Source of the DNA: DASWYB01 sp036405195
GTDB lineage: Bacteria; Patescibacteriota; UBA1384; 2-12-FULL-50-11; DASWYB01
Length of the DNA: 6,490 bases
Direction: 5' to 3'
NCBI GenBank assembly: GCA_036405195.1
Contig: DASWYB010000078.1
Coordinates: forward strand, 1-6,490
Both the position numbers and the translations under genes were made by a program. Positions 6,007 through 6,490 of the stretch are shown piece after piece. The stretch's first letter is position 1; each line of letters opens with the position of its first letter. The notes under the pieces were generated by a model. The model saw only the letters and a program-made list of their open reading frames with translations, was not told the origin of the DNA and did not search any database.

Positions 6007-6490
6007 CTATTTTATATACGATTGAGCTTTTTTACATGCTTCCACAAATTGATCTAATTGTTCTTTTGTATGGTTAACCATTACGATGATTCTAAATCGC
6101 GTATGACCTTCGGGCACTGCTGGCCATCTAATTATAGGACAGAGTATTTTATTTTCATAAAGAATACGGGCGAACCTAATACCTTTTTCTTCATCTCCAA
6201 TATATAAAGCGATAGCTGGTATTTCGTCCCGGGATAAAACCGTTAATCCTGCTTTTAGTAATTCATTTTTTAGATATGTAGCCTTTTCAAGTAATTCTTC
6301 TCTTAAGTGTACCCCTGCTTTTATTTGTTTTGCAGATTCGATCATCGCGCCTGCCATAGAAGTCGTGATAGCAGAAGATAAAATTGAAGAACGACAAGCT
6401 ATTCGCAAGTACTTAATAAGCTTTTTATTACCGCATAAGTATCCCCCAGTACCGCCAAAAGCTTTATCCATGCAACCCATGAGAATGTCG
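6007..6490 (-). CDS. Alpha-oxoamine synthase-family PLP enzyme, C-terminal part (5' end outside window)
   Basis: The frame stays open to the right edge, so the Met at 6480 is internal and the gene is cut. About 160 residues are visible, matching the C-terminal part of class II PLP enzymes such as 2-amino-3-ketobutyrate CoA ligase (Kbl), 8-amino-7-oxononanoate synthase (BioF) and CqsA, which condense an amino acid with an acyl-CoA and release CO2. DILMGCMDKAFGGTGGYL corresponds to the DI-MGTFSKALGG-GGY motif, with the lysine as the likely PLP Schiff-base residue; Asp stands where Ser or Gly is usual. The C-terminal domain follows the family order: YLR, then the SSILSSA segment, ALYIGDEEKG, and IIRWPAVPEGHTRFRIIVMVNHTKEQLD (the usual RPPTVPxGxxRLRI-HT-EDLD segment). 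The N-terminal residues that set substrate choice are missing, so the product is unknown. It is more AT-rich than gpmI and has no terminator before the histidine kinase gene. Confidence 0.82.
   Translation of the reverse strand, partial: DILMGCMDKAFGGTGGYLCGNKKLIKYLRIACRSSILSSAITTSMAGAMIESAKQIKAGVHLREELLEKATYLKNELLKAGLTVLSRDEIPAIALYIGDEEKGIRFARILYENKILCPIIRWPAVPEGHTRFRIIVMVNHTKEQLDQFVEACKKAQSYIK

Noticed and set aside
6478..6480. ATG at 6480 (minus) as the start of the synthase gene
   Set aside because: The frame continues upstream to the window edge with residues (D-I-L) that fit the family motif before the PLP lysine. This Met is internal.
1..6490. Use of TGA as a sense codon, as in some CPR lineages
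   Set aside because: All genes read through with standard codons, tryptophans are TGG, and no in-frame TGA is needed. TGA is not used as a stop in the six genes, but that is too small a sample to mean anything.

Overview
The window looks like chromosomal housekeeping sequence from a bacterium, most likely of the Candidatus Patescibacteria (CPR) group. The grounds are the compact layout, a pyruvate kinase without its C-terminal domain, an archaeal-type cytidylate kinase-like protein with no P-loop lysine, and a multi-pass membrane histidine kinase with the H-box SHELLTP. This placement is inference from family resemblance, and I cannot name a lineage. All six genes end in TAA (three) or TAG (three), and none needs a recoded stop.

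Left part (1-1480, plus strand): the last 47 residues of transcription elongation factor GreA are followed by a perfect 13-bp hairpin terminator. A short intergenic region then carries -10 elements, a leader of about 130 nt with an inverted repeat, and a good Shine-Dalgarno before a 346-residue pyruvate kinase. Pyk converges with a full-length cofactor-independent phosphoglycerate mutase (gpmI, minus strand, 1477-3063). A perfect 14-bp hairpin lies between them and contains the gpmI stop codon. The two enzymes catalyse two of the last three steps of glycolysis (3-PG to 2-PG, PEP to pyruvate) but are transcribed separately.

Middle (3064-3725): an 83-bp divergent spacer holds a good sigma-70-type promoter for a cytidylate kinase-like P-loop protein. 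The predicted transcript starts only about 5 nt before the ATG and there is no Shine-Dalgarno, so it is probably (near-)leaderless. Its stop codon overlaps that of the next, convergent gene.

Right part (3722-6490, minus strand): the C-terminal part of an alpha-oxoamine synthase (Kbl/BioF/CqsA-like PLP enzyme, cut by the window edge) is followed after 32 nt by a 750-residue sensor histidine kinase with about nine membrane segments, GAF, HisKA and HATPase domains. No response regulator is visible. This end is more AT-rich than gpmI and the 3' part of the kinase gene. The pairing recalls signal synthase/sensor pairs such as CqsA/CqsS. That is the most interesting hypothesis here, but it rests on gene order and family membership only.

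No tRNA, rRNA, CRISPR array, insertion sequence or phage gene was seen. No gene-free stretch exceeds 300 bases; the longest is 147-384.
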